The position numbers and the translations under genes are program-made. The notes under the pieces were generated by a model that was given only the letters and a program-made list of their open reading frames with translations, was not told the DNA's origin and did not search any database. Source: Luteibacter flocculans (lineage in GTDB: Bacteria > Pseudomonadota > Gammaproteobacteria > Xanthomonadales > Rhodanobacteraceae). From it: DNA of 64,000 nucleotides. Below are positions 22,632-31,573 of the stretch, in pieces (position 1 is the stretch's first letter; the number at the start of each line of letters is the position of its first letter). The stretch spans positions 1,470,001-1,534,000 of the forward strand of contig NZ_CP063231.1 in assembly GCF_023612255.1 (NCBI RefSeq), given 5' to 3'.

Positions 22632-24453
22632 TTTCAGCCAGGACATAAGAGACCGGCGGCACATCGTCGAGGCCATGACGGTGACGCTGGCCGCGCGTGG
22701 ACCTGACGGGCAGGGCGTCTGGATGGATAAGCACGTCGGCCTGGGCCATCGTCGCCTGGCCGTGATCGATCTCGCTGGCGGCGTGCAGCCCATGGTGCAC
22801 GATGGCGGCACGGACACCACCGTGGCGCTCAGCTACAACGGGGAGATCTACAATTTCGCCGCTCTGCGCGCGGAGCTGGAGGCCCTTGGCCATCGCTTCA
22901 CGACGCGCTGCGATACGGAGGTCGTACTCCGCGGTTATCTCCAATGGGAGGAGGGCGTGGTCCGCCGACTGGAGGGCATGTTTGCCTTTGCAGTGTGGGA
23001 CGCGCGACGCCAGCAGCTGCTGCTGGCGAGAGACTTTCTGGGCGTCAAGCCGCTCTATTACCAGCGCATCGGCAACGGGGTCGTGTTCGGCTCTGAACCG
23101 AAGGCGTTGTTGGCTCATCCGGACGTACGCGCGCGCACCAACGAGGATGGCCTGCGCGAGATTTTCGTGCTGGCTCGCACGCCGGGGCGGACGCCCTATG
23201 CGGATATCCACGAGGTAAAACCCGGGGAGATGCTGCGCTTCGACCGCGAAGGGATGCGGGCCGATCGCTTCTGGCGTTTCGAGGCACGGCCGCACGAAGA
23301 CGACCTCCCCGCGACCATTGCACGGGTTGGGGAGCTGCTGGAGAGCGCGGTCCGCCAGCAGATAGTCAGCGACGTACCGTTGTGTACGCTTCTTTCGGGC
23401 GGCCTGGATTCGTCCGCCATCACAGCCATTGCGCATGCGGCGACGGCTGCACAAGGGCAGCCGATGCGAACGTTCTCGGTCGACTTCGTCGGTCAGTCCG
23501 ACGACTTTGCGGACGATGGTCCGCACAAGTCGCATGATGCGCCTTTCGTGCGTGACTTCGTTCGTCATGTCGGCTGCGACCATACGGACATCGTGCTGGA
23601 CAGCAGCGAGTTGGCCGAAGGCTCGCTGAATCGCACGGTGCTCCACGCAAGCGACTTGCCGCTGAATCTTTCGGGCGACATGTGCTCCTCGCTCTATCGG
23701 CTGTTCCGGGAGGTCAGGAAGGAATCGACGGTGGCCCTGTCCGGCGAGTCGGCCGACGAGATCTTCGGAGGCTATGCGTGGTTCCATCAGCCCGCCGTGC
23801 ATCAAGCCCGCATGTTCCCGTGGCTCACCATGACCGGCAGCGTGTTTCACGGTGGCGACATCCTGGATCGCGGTCTGCGCGAGCGGCTGCGGCTGAAGGA
23901 GTTCCAGGCAGACAGCTACGCGACTGCGATGGCCGAGGTGCCACGGCTGGATGGGGAGCCGGCACACGATGCCCGCATGCGCGAGTTCTCCTATCTGCAC
24001 ATGTCGCGCTTCCTCCAGTTCATGCTCGATCGGAAGGATCGGATGAGCATGGCGGTAGGCCTCGAAGTGCGTGTGCCATTCTGCGACAGCGCCCTGGTCG
24101 ATTACGTGTTCAACATTCCCTGGGATATGAAAGCGTTCGATGGAAGGGAAAAGAGCGTATTGCGTGCGGCGGTGGAGCAGCGCCTGCCACGATCGATCGT
24201 GGAGCGCACAAAGAGTCCTTACCCGTCGACACAAGACCCTGCGTACGAACGTGCGCTACGCGCCAGAGTGGCTGCGTTTCTCGATACGCCAAATCATCCG
24301 GCGCGTCCCTTGTTCGACGAGCGCACGGTGCGGCGGATGACCACTCGGCCGATGAACGGCGATCGTTCATTGCACTATCAGCGCGCGGACATGGAGCGGG
24401 TGCTCTCGGTCGCCGAGTGGATCGAGGCCTATGACGTCGAACTGGCATGTTGA
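22606..24453 (+). CDS. AsnB-like glutamine-dependent amidotransferase
   Basis: 615 residues, the usual length for class B asparagine synthetases. It begins MCGIAG; Cys2 becomes the N-terminal glutaminase nucleophile. The synthetase half has the ATP pyrophosphatase loop SGGLDSS near residue 265. AAAGGAG sits 7 bp before the ATG, and the gene overlaps the end of the PKS gene by 26 bp, so they are probably co-translated. Known family roles in polyketide clusters are making a malonamate starter (oxytetracycline OxyD, glutarimide pathways) or amidating a carboxylate. The position between PKS and beta-branch genes supports a biosynthetic role, not asparagine supply. The actual substrate cannot be told from sequence. 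Confidence 0.9.
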   Translation: MCGIAGWLDFSQDIRDRRHIVEAMTVTLAARGPDGQGVWMDKHVGLGHRRLAVIDLAGGVQPMVHDGGTDTTVALSYNGEIYNFAALRAELEALGHRFTTRCDTEVVLRGYLQWEEGVVRRLEGMFAFAVWDARRQQLLLARDFLGVKPLYYQRIGNGVVFGSEPKALLAHPDVRARTNEDGLREIFVLARTPGRTPYADIHEVKPGEMLRFDREGMRADRFWRFEARPHEDDLPATIARVGELLESAVRQQIVSDVPLCTLLSGGLDSSAITAIAHAATAAQGQPMRTFSVDFVGQSDDFADDGPHKSHDAPFVRDFVRHVGCDHTDIVLDSSELAEGSLNRTVLHASDLPLNLSGDMCSSLYRLFREVRKESTVALSGESADEIFGGYAWFHQPAVHQARMFPWLTMTGSVFHGGDILDRGLRERLRLKEFQADSYATAMAEVPRLDGEPAHDARMREFSYLHMSRFLQFMLDRKDRMSMAVGLEVRVPFCDSALVDYVFNIPWDMKAFDGREKSVLRAAVEQRLPRSIVERTKSPYPSTQDPAYERALRARVAAFLDTPNHPARPLFDERTVRRMTTRPMNGDRSLHYQRADMERVLSVAEWIEAYDVELAC

Positions 24454-24491
24454 TGCCATGCAGCATGCGTCGGTATCGGCAAAAATTCGTA

Positions 24492-24520
24492 TTGACGCCG
24501 CATCGCGAATTGATTCTACT
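24492..24520 (+). promoter_or_regulatory. Candidate internal promoter before the beta-branch genes
   Basis: TTGACG at 24492-24497, a 17-bp spacer and TCTACT at 24515-24520 lie in an unusually A+T-rich stretch (a run of five A just upstream) inside the 181-bp gap between the amidotransferase and hydrolase genes. The -10 box matches only four of six consensus bases. A perfect 6-bp hairpin (CCGGTT, loop CCATG, AACCGG) follows at 24538-24554 without a T tract. A second promoter driving the hydrolase-HCS-ACP-AT set is plausible but unproven. Confidence 0.4.
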
Positions 24521-24634
24521 TCGAAGGTCAACGGTTGCCGGTTCCATGAACCGGTGGTGCCCACAGTGGCTAGGGGGAATGCCGCTGCGAAGGAGTCTCG
24601 GTACGGCATGCGCCGTGGCGAAGGGGGGATGGAT

Positions 24635-25351
24635 ATGAGCGGAGACTCGCCCTGTGCGGTCGCGGCGCCTGTCGCGACCAGCCGGACGCGTGTCGTGGTG
24701 CTTCGTACCACGCGTGGCAGCATGACCAACTACAACTACGTCGTCGTCGATGTGGCGACCCGTCAGGCTGTGCTTGTCGATCCGTCCTGGCAGGCGGACG
24801 TGGTCGTCGGCGCGGTGGTCGACGCCGGAGCGCGCGTTGCCGGTATCCTGCTTACCCACTCGCATCCCGATCACATCGACCTCGCAGCGTCGCTGGGCGA
24901 ACGCTTCGGCTGTCCGTTGTGGATGTCGAAGGAAGAGATCGCCTGGTCCGGCTACCATGCCCCCGGACTCGTCGCCATCGACGAGACGCCGTTTCATGTC
25001 GGTTCGATGACGATCCGCCCCATGCTTACGCCTGGGCACACACCCGGATGCATGTGCTACCGCGTGGACGATGATCTGTTCACCGGCGACGTATTGTTTG
25101 CGGAGGGCTGCGGCATCTGCCCCGATGTGGGTGCTGCGCTGCGCATGTACGACAGTCTGGGTCGCATCCGCCGGGAGATCGGCGAAACGACGCGCATCTA
25201 TCCGGGTCACTCGTTTGGACTGGCCCCCGGCCAGTCGTTTGCGACCGTGCAGCGCGAAAACATCTATCTGCAATTCAGCAACAGGGACGACTTCGCCGCC
25301 TTCCGCACGCGGAAGGGGCAGAGTCGCGCGAAGCTCTTCACGTTTCACTAA
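24635..25351 (+). CDS. Metallo-beta-lactamase-fold hydrolase, PksB-like
   Basis: 238 residues from ATG 24635, which has AAGGGGGG 6 bp upstream; in-frame ATGs at 24608 and 24629 fit the ribosome site less well. The zinc-binding signature THSHPDHID is present near residue 80, with further metal ligands in TPGHTPG, TGDVLF and YPGHS, typical of glyoxalase-II-like thioester hydrolases. PksB-type hydrolases accompany many trans-AT clusters next to HMG-synthase cassettes, and a proof-reading or thioester-clearing role is usually inferred. No signal peptide is seen, so it is cytoplasmic. Confidence 0.85.
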   Translation: MSGDSPCAVAAPVATSRTRVVVLRTTRGSMTNYNYVVVDVATRQAVLVDPSWQADVVVGAVVDAGARVAGILLTHSHPDHIDLAASLGERFGCPLWMSKEEIAWSGYHAPGLVAIDETPFHVGSMTIRPMLTPGHTPGCMCYRVDDDLFTGDVLFAEGCGICPDVGAALRMYDSLGRIRREIGETTRIYPGHSFGLAPGQSFATVQRENIYLQFSNRDDFAAFRTRKGQSRAKLFTFH

Positions 25352-25414
25352 AGCGCGTGCGTCAGGAGCCGGCCGCATGGCCGGTGGCGTCGCCGGTAAG
25401 GCAACGGGGGAATC

Positions 25415-26671
25415 ATGCGAGCGGTTGGTATCGAAGCAATGAACGTCTACGCGGGCACCGCGTGCGTCGACGTGGAAGCGTTGGCGGGTCATCGGGGACT
25501 GGACATGACCCGGTTCGCCAATCTCCTGATGAAGGAGAAGACAGTGGCGCTGCCGTATGAAGACCCCATCACCTACGGCGTCAACGCCGCGCGTCCGCTC
25601 ATCGATGCGATGACGCCGGAAGAGAAGGACCGGATCGAGGTGGTCATCACGTGTACCGAGTCGGCTTTCGATTTCGGCAAGTCGATGAGTACCTATTTTC
25701 ACAAGCTGCTTGGCCTGAACCGCAACTGCCGGCTCTTCGAACTGAAGAACGCGTGCTATTCGGGCATCGCAGGCCTGCAGACGGCAGCGAACTTCGTGTT
25801 GTCCAGCGTTTCGCCCGGTGCGAAGGTGCTGCTTATCGCAACCGACATTTCCCGTTTCATGACGGAAGCGGGCGGTGAAGGGCTGACCGACGACTGGTCT
25901 TTCTTCGAGCCGAGCAGTGGCGCGGGTGCGGTAGCCGCCATCGTGAGCGACCAACCGCACGTGTTCCGCATCGACGTCGGCGCGAGCGGCTACTACGGCT
26001 ATGAGGTCATGGACACCTGCCGCCCGGCACCGGACAAGGAAGCGGGGGACGCCGATCTTTCGCTGCTCTCGTACCTGGACTGCTGCGAGAAGGCTTTCAT
26101 GGAATACCAGTCGCGCGTGGAAGGTGCGGACCTGGCGAAGACCTTCACCTACCTCGCTATGCACACGCCCTTTGGCGGCATGGTGAAGGGCGCTCATCGC
26201 AACATCATGCGCAAGGTTGCCAAGGCGAAGCCCGCGGACATCGAGGAAGATTTCCAGCGTCGCGTGTCACCCAGCCTGCACTTCAATCAGCGCGTCGGCA
26301 ACACCATGGGAGCGAGCACGCTCATGGCGATCGCGAGCACCATCGAGCACGGCAACTTCGACGAGCCGCGCCGCATCGGCTGCTTCTCGTACGGTTCCGG
26401 GTGCTGTTCCGAGTTCTTCAGTGGCGTGGTGACCCGCGAAGGGCAGGAGCGGGTGCGTGCCCAGGGTATCGGCAGCCAGCTCGGTCGACGCCATACACTG
26501 AAAATGGACGAGTACGACGAATTGCTGGCCACCAGCCACCTGGTGAAGTTCGGCACGCGCAACGCATCGCTCGACCCCTCCTTCGTGGCCACGGCCCGCG
26601 GCGTTCATGGCCGCGAGACGCTGTTCCTGAAGGAGATCAAGGAATTTCACCGCGAATACGAATGGGTGTGA
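25415..26671 (+). CDS. Hydroxymethylglutaryl-CoA-synthase-like enzyme for beta-branching (PksG/MupH type)
   Basis: 418 residues. The HMG-synthase family is recognised by the nucleophile context KNACYSG (Cys114), a His in AMHTPFGG near residue 250 and TCTESAFDFGKS near residue 75. In the known pathway it condenses an acetyl group carried on a donor ACP with the beta-ketone of the growing chain on a PKS ACP, and later dehydration (ECH1) and decarboxylation (ECH2) leave a methyl or exomethylene branch. The two ECH2 domains and flagged ACPs at 1-8.1 kb are its likely partners. It lies between the PksB-like gene and the donor ACP gene, both on the same strand and close by, so it is probably in one operon. 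Confidence 0.93.
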   Translation: MRAVGIEAMNVYAGTACVDVEALAGHRGLDMTRFANLLMKEKTVALPYEDPITYGVNAARPLIDAMTPEEKDRIEVVITCTESAFDFGKSMSTYFHKLLGLNRNCRLFELKNACYSGIAGLQTAANFVLSSVSPGAKVLLIATDISRFMTEAGGEGLTDDWSFFEPSSGAGAVAAIVSDQPHVFRIDVGASGYYGYEVMDTCRPAPDKEAGDADLSLLSYLDCCEKAFMEYQSRVEGADLAKTFTYLAMHTPFGGMVKGAHRNIMRKVAKAKPADIEEDFQRRVSPSLHFNQRVGNTMGASTLMAIASTIEHGNFDEPRRIGCFSYGSGCCSEFFSGVVTREGQERVRAQGIGSQLGRRHTLKMDEYDELLATSHLVKFGTRNASLDPSFVATARGVHGRETLFLKEIKEFHREYEWV

Positions 26672-26691
26672 CGCCCGCAGAGGATAGTGCC

Positions 26692-26946
26692 GTGAATCAA
26701 GAAGATATCTTGCAGCTCATCATCCAGCACGCCCGCGACGTGCTGCCCTCTCTGGAAGGTCGCGAACTGTCGCCAACCGACTCGTTGCGCGAGCTGGGCG
26801 CAAATTCCATGGATCGATCAGAGATCGTCATGATGACGCTCGAGGCCATAGATATGGACATGCCACTGGCGGAAACGATCAAGGCGAACAACATCGGTGA
26901 ACTCGCCCAGTTGCTGGCCGACCGTAAAGCGGGCCTCACGGCCTGA
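26692..26946 (+). CDS. Free-standing donor acyl carrier protein of the HMG cassette
   Basis: 84 residues with a GTG start, AGAGGA about 8 bp upstream, 20 bp after the HCS stop. The phosphopantetheine site is LGANSMDRSEIV (Ser39). Asn before the Ser, in place of the usual Asp, together with the MDR-EIV context is characteristic of AcpK/MacpC-type ACPs that carry acetyl for beta-branching. It would be loaded with malonyl by the following AT and decarboxylated by a KS-like enzyme not present here. The downstream AT starts 23 bp later. Confidence 0.9.
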   Translation: MNQEDILQLIIQHARDVLPSLEGRELSPTDSLRELGANSMDRSEIVMMTLEAIDMDMPLAETIKANNIGELAQLLADRKAGLTA

Positions 26947-26969
26947 TCGGAACTCGCAGGGGAAATCCA

Positions 26970-28124
<1,155 letters not shown>

Positions 28125-28320
28125 CAATGCGACCGGAAACGAGACACGCGATCCCGAAAGCGGGACGGCCGAGGGCTCGCGTGACTGCGCAGAGCGCGCC
28201 ATGGTGCGCTTTCGCGCATGGCACGGAGCTTGCTGTACGTCCTCGCCACCTGTGGGTGTTCGCATGGCCATCCGGCGCGGGTGCGCCGTCTCATACCGTT
28301 CGTGCAAAGGGAGCTTCACG

Positions 28321-30744
28321 GTGCTGAAAAACATCCGATTCGATCTGGCCCATGCCTGGCGATTGTTCGTCCGCACACCGGGCAACTCCTTGCTCTGCAT
28401 CCTCGTGGTCGCGCTGAGCGTTGGGCTATCGCTCTTCGTTTACGTGATCGACTACAACATTGGCCTGAAGCCGTTGCCGTTCGAGGGTTCATCGCAGTGG
28501 TTGAGCATACAGATGGCGGACAATCCGTCGGCATCGCTGCGACCGCGTACCGACGTCTTCACCTATAACGAACTGCGCAAGCGCACCAGATCGGTCAATT
28601 ATCTGGGCGCCTTCTCGCCGCGTTCGCCCATCATGAGCGAGGGCGAAGCGAGCATGCGCCTGCGTGGTGCCGCTATCGAACCGTCTTTGCTTGCGGCGCT
28701 CGGGCGCAAGCCGATGCTCGGCAGGCTGTTCGACGACCGCGATGGCGCGGCGGATGCCTCCACCTCGGTGATTCTGAGCTACGACACGTGGCGCAACTAT
28801 TTCTCCGGCGATCCGCAGATCGTTGGCAAGAACATCCGTGTGGACGGCAAGATGGTCCCTGTGGCGGGTGTGATGCCCGCCGATTTCTTTGCCTTTCAGG
28901 ATTTCGAAGTCTGGACCCCGCTGCAAAAAGCGGTACTTGCAGCGCCAGACGCGTCGCTGCCGAAGGTTACGATCCTGGCGGTGCCGGCCGCGGGTGCGTC
29001 GGTCGATGCCGTCAACGCGGACCTGTCGCAGGCCATCGCGTCCATCAATGCCGATTATCCTCAGGCATACGGCGCCAAGCGGCGGGTATCGGTATTTCCC
29101 GCGCACCGCATGTACACGCATGACAACATCCCGGTCATTGCCATGGCGACGTTCATCGCCGTGGCAGTGCTTCTGCTGGGTGGTCTGAACATCAGCATGA
29201 TCTTCTTCGCCATGCTGATGGAGCGTAGCCGAGAACTTGCGTTGCGCACCGCGCTGGGGTCCACGCGTTGGCGCGTGCTCCGGCAGTGCCTGCTGCAATC
29301 GTTCTTTGTGATCGCCTTCGGGCTGGTAGTGGGTGCGGTGCTTGCCGTACTGGCAGTCAAATGGGCCCACGGGCTGCTCGATTTCACGTCGCGATTGCAG
29401 GCATCTGGCCGCGACCCGAACGAACTGCTGGTGCGGCCATTGGACTTCGTTGTGGCCATCGTGGCCGCAGCGGTGCTATGGCTGCTGAGTACGCTCATTC
29501 CCGCCTGGCGAATCTCGCGTCTCGACCCCGCGACTACGCTCGCCGGTACCGGCAAGGGTACGGCTGCCAAGGGCAGTCAGCGGACGACGTCGATTCTGGT
29601 TGGCGTGCAGGTTCTCGTGTCCTCGGTTCTGCTGGTGATCTGCGCCAACATCGCCACGGCGGTCAGCAGCGAATTGCGCCGACCGGTCGGCGTTGCCGAA
29701 GCGGATCGATTCCTTTCCACCTATGCCTCTACGCTGGGATCTCGCTACGCCACGCCTGACGATCGGCTGCGCTACTGGGATCAGCTGGACGCTTCGATCC
29801 GTCAGCGTGTCCCCGGTGCCGAAGTGGCGTACATGACGGCCAGCCCGACCGCTCCGTCCATGCAGCGCGCGGACATCGAAGACCGCGTCGGTGCGGCAGA
29901 CAGCAAGAACAAGCTGGAGCTTCCGTTCACGACCGTCTCGAGCAACTATTTCGACGTGTTGGGTATTTCGATCCGCAGTGGACGAGGCTTCGACGCTACC
30001 GACGTAGCGACCAATCAGCAGGTCGCGATCGTGGACGAGCGCACGGCGGCTCAGTATTGGCCGAACCGCAGTCCGCTCGGTCAGCGTGTCCAGCTCGACC
30101 CCGAGAACAACGGTCCCTGGTTGACCATCGTCGGTATCGCGTCGGCGGTATCGGGGCCGTACAGCGACGTACCCGGGGTGATCTACCGCCCGCTGAAGCA
30201 GGCGACGCCCACCGCGTTCCAGTTGCTGGTGAAGGTGCCTGCACCGCGCAGCGATACGCGTGAGCAGCTGCGGACGGCGGCGTTCGAAGTCGACCCGGAC
30301 GTGCCGCTGCACAACCTGCAGCGCCTCGACGAATATCTCGTCGCCATCAACTCGTACAAATCCATGGTGCCTGGTTTTACCGGCATTGCTCTGATCACCG
30401 TGATTCTGGCCGCAAGCGGTCTGTTTGGGCTCATCAGTCGATCCGTGGCGCAGCGCACGCAGGAGATCGGGATCATGCGCGCGCTGGGCAGCACCAGCGG
30501 CCGGATTATCCGTGGCTTCATGCGGCAGGCCATGTGGTATCTGATCGTGGGCCTGATCGGCGGCGTGCTTGGCATCGTGATGACCACCGGCATGACGAGC
30601 GTGGTACCGAATGCACTGGATGGCGTGGTGATGGTGACGTTAGCCGTTCTGATCGTGATGGTGGCGGTGATCTTTGGCTCGTCGTACCTGCCGGCGCGAC
30701 GCGCCGTCGTGATGGAACCCGGGGATGCGCTTCGTTACGAGTGA
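28321..30744 (+). CDS. MacB/FtsX-type ABC transporter permease with two permease halves
   Basis: 807 residues from GTG 28321 (AAAGGGAG 7 bp upstream). The frame extends to 28201 but that part is atypical. A membrane helix near residues 20-45 is followed by a MacB-type periplasmic domain, three helices (about residues 270-400), a fifth helix at about 420-445, a second periplasmic domain and three C-terminal helices (about 680-800). Eight helices amount to two fused FtsX units, so one chain could replace the usual MacB homodimer. It has no ATPase domain; a suitable ATPase (36393) and HlyD adaptor (35070) are encoded downstream within the cluster. Export of the finished product or self-protection is the likely role. 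The 196 bp before the gene show no other clear feature. Confidence 0.88.
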   Translation: MLKNIRFDLAHAWRLFVRTPGNSLLCILVVALSVGLSLFVYVIDYNIGLKPLPFEGSSQWLSIQMADNPSASLRPRTDVFTYNELRKRTRSVNYLGAFSPRSPIMSEGEASMRLRGAAIEPSLLAALGRKPMLGRLFDDRDGAADASTSVILSYDTWRNYFSGDPQIVGKNIRVDGKMVPVAGVMPADFFAFQDFEVWTPLQKAVLAAPDASLPKVTILAVPAAGASVDAVNADLSQAIASINADYPQAYGAKRRVSVFPAHRMYTHDNIPVIAMATFIAVAVLLLGGLNISMIFFAMLMERSRELALRTALGSTRWRVLRQCLLQSFFVIAFGLVVGAVLAVLAVKWAHGLLDFTSRLQASGRDPNELLVRPLDFVVAIVAAAVLWLLSTLIPAWRISRLDPATTLAGTGKGTAAKGSQRTTSILVGVQVLVSSVLLVICANIATAVSSELRRPVGVAEADRFLSTYASTLGSRYATPDDRLRYWDQLDASIRQRVPGAEVAYMTASPTAPSMQRADIEDRVGAADSKNKLELPFTTVSSNYFDVLGISIRSGRGFDATDVATNQQVAIVDERTAAQYWPNRSPLGQRVQLDPENNGPWLTIVGIASAVSGPYSDVPGVIYRPLKQATPTAFQLLVKVPAPRSDTREQLRTAAFEVDPDVPLHNLQRLDEYLVAINSYKSMVPGFTGIALITVILAASGLFGLISRSVAQRTQEIGIMRALGSTSGRIIRGFMRQAMWYLIVGLIGGVLGIVMTTGMTSVVPNALDGVVMVTLAVLIVMVAVIFGSSYLPARRAVVMEPGDALRYE

Positions 30745-30777
30745 TCACGGGGGAGCACGACGCACATAGGGATTCGG

Positions 30778-30806
30778 AGCCCCGATGCATGGTCGGGGCT
30801 TCTCTT
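30778..30806 (+). terminator. Intrinsic terminator-like hairpin after the permease gene
   Basis: AGCCCCGA (30778-30785) and TCGGGGCT (30793-30800) form a perfect 8-bp stem with a 7-base loop, followed by the T-rich TCTCTT. It lies 34 bp after the permease stop and 14 bp before the next ribosome site. The weak T tract suggests partial read-through, attenuating the NRPS half relative to the PKS half. Confidence 0.6.
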
Positions 30807-30820
30807 CAAGGGGAGTGACA

Positions 30821-31543
30821 ATGCAGAAGCGTAGGAATCTTGCCCGGCGTATCGGGAAGGGACTGTTGATTCTCGTGGGCGTGCTGTTCGTGGGCGCGGC
30901 ATGCGCCCACCTGGCGTGGAAATACTCGGGCGACGACACACCCAAGCTGGTCATCGACAAACAGGGTATCCAGGTTTACACCATCAAGACGCCCGGGCAG
31001 TCGTTGCTAAAGATCAAGGCGGTGCGTGTCGTCAAGAGCACCCTGGACCGCGCCGCCGCAGCGCACCTCGATGGGAGCCTCGAGAATTGCCACGACTGGA
31101 TTCCCGATTGCTACGAATCGTTGGCAGTCAAGCACTGGGATCCGCAGGCAAGAAACTACGTTCAGTTGTGGAAAGAGAAATTTCCGGAGCCTTTCTCGCC
31201 GCGCGAGTTCCTGCTCAATACGCAGTTCACGCAGGCTGCTCCCGGTCAGCCGATCACGGTCGAGTTCACGGCTGCTCCCGATGCGGCGCCCAAGAGCGAT
31301 TGCTGCTATCGGTTGACCCATATGCATGCGGTTTGGACGCTCGATCCGATCGACCAGGATGACGTCCGTGTCACCCTCATGCAGGACATCGACGTGGGGC
31401 TTCCGTACTTCCTGTTCAACGACGAAGCGCCTCGCGCGGTGTACGGCGCCTTCGAGGATCTTCCGCGGCTTTACGCGAAGACGAAGTACGACACCGTGTC
31501 CCTGCAGACGATTTATGGCGGCCAGCCGATCGTCGCCGAGTAA
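30821..31543 (+). CDS. START-like (SRPBCC) protein with N-terminal membrane helix
   Basis: 240 residues from ATG 30821, with AAGGGG about 10 bp upstream. Residues about 12-32 are one hydrophobic helix after a basic start, so the rest lies in the periplasm, either anchored or cleaved. Residues 45-235 resemble bacterial START lipid-binding domains: a W-I-P-D-C segment, the strand RNYVQLWKEKFPEPFSPREF like the family's P-x-P-x-S-x-R-D-F region, and MHAVWTLDPIDQDDVRVTLM followed by a C-terminal helix. A hydrophobic-ligand pocket is the family hallmark. Here it could hold a product or lipid in the periplasm, in line with the neighbouring exporter. The assignment is by motif shape only. Confidence 0.6.
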   Translation: MQKRRNLARRIGKGLLILVGVLFVGAACAHLAWKYSGDDTPKLVIDKQGIQVYTIKTPGQSLLKIKAVRVVKSTLDRAAAAHLDGSLENCHDWIPDCYESLAVKHWDPQARNYVQLWKEKFPEPFSPREFLLNTQFTQAAPGQPITVEFTAAPDAAPKSDCCYRLTHMHAVWTLDPIDQDDVRVTLMQDIDVGLPYFLFNDEAPRAVYGAFEDLPRLYAKTKYDTVSLQTIYGGQPIVAE

Positions 31544-31573
31544 CCGGTCTTACGACGCCAAGGGAAGTGGGCA

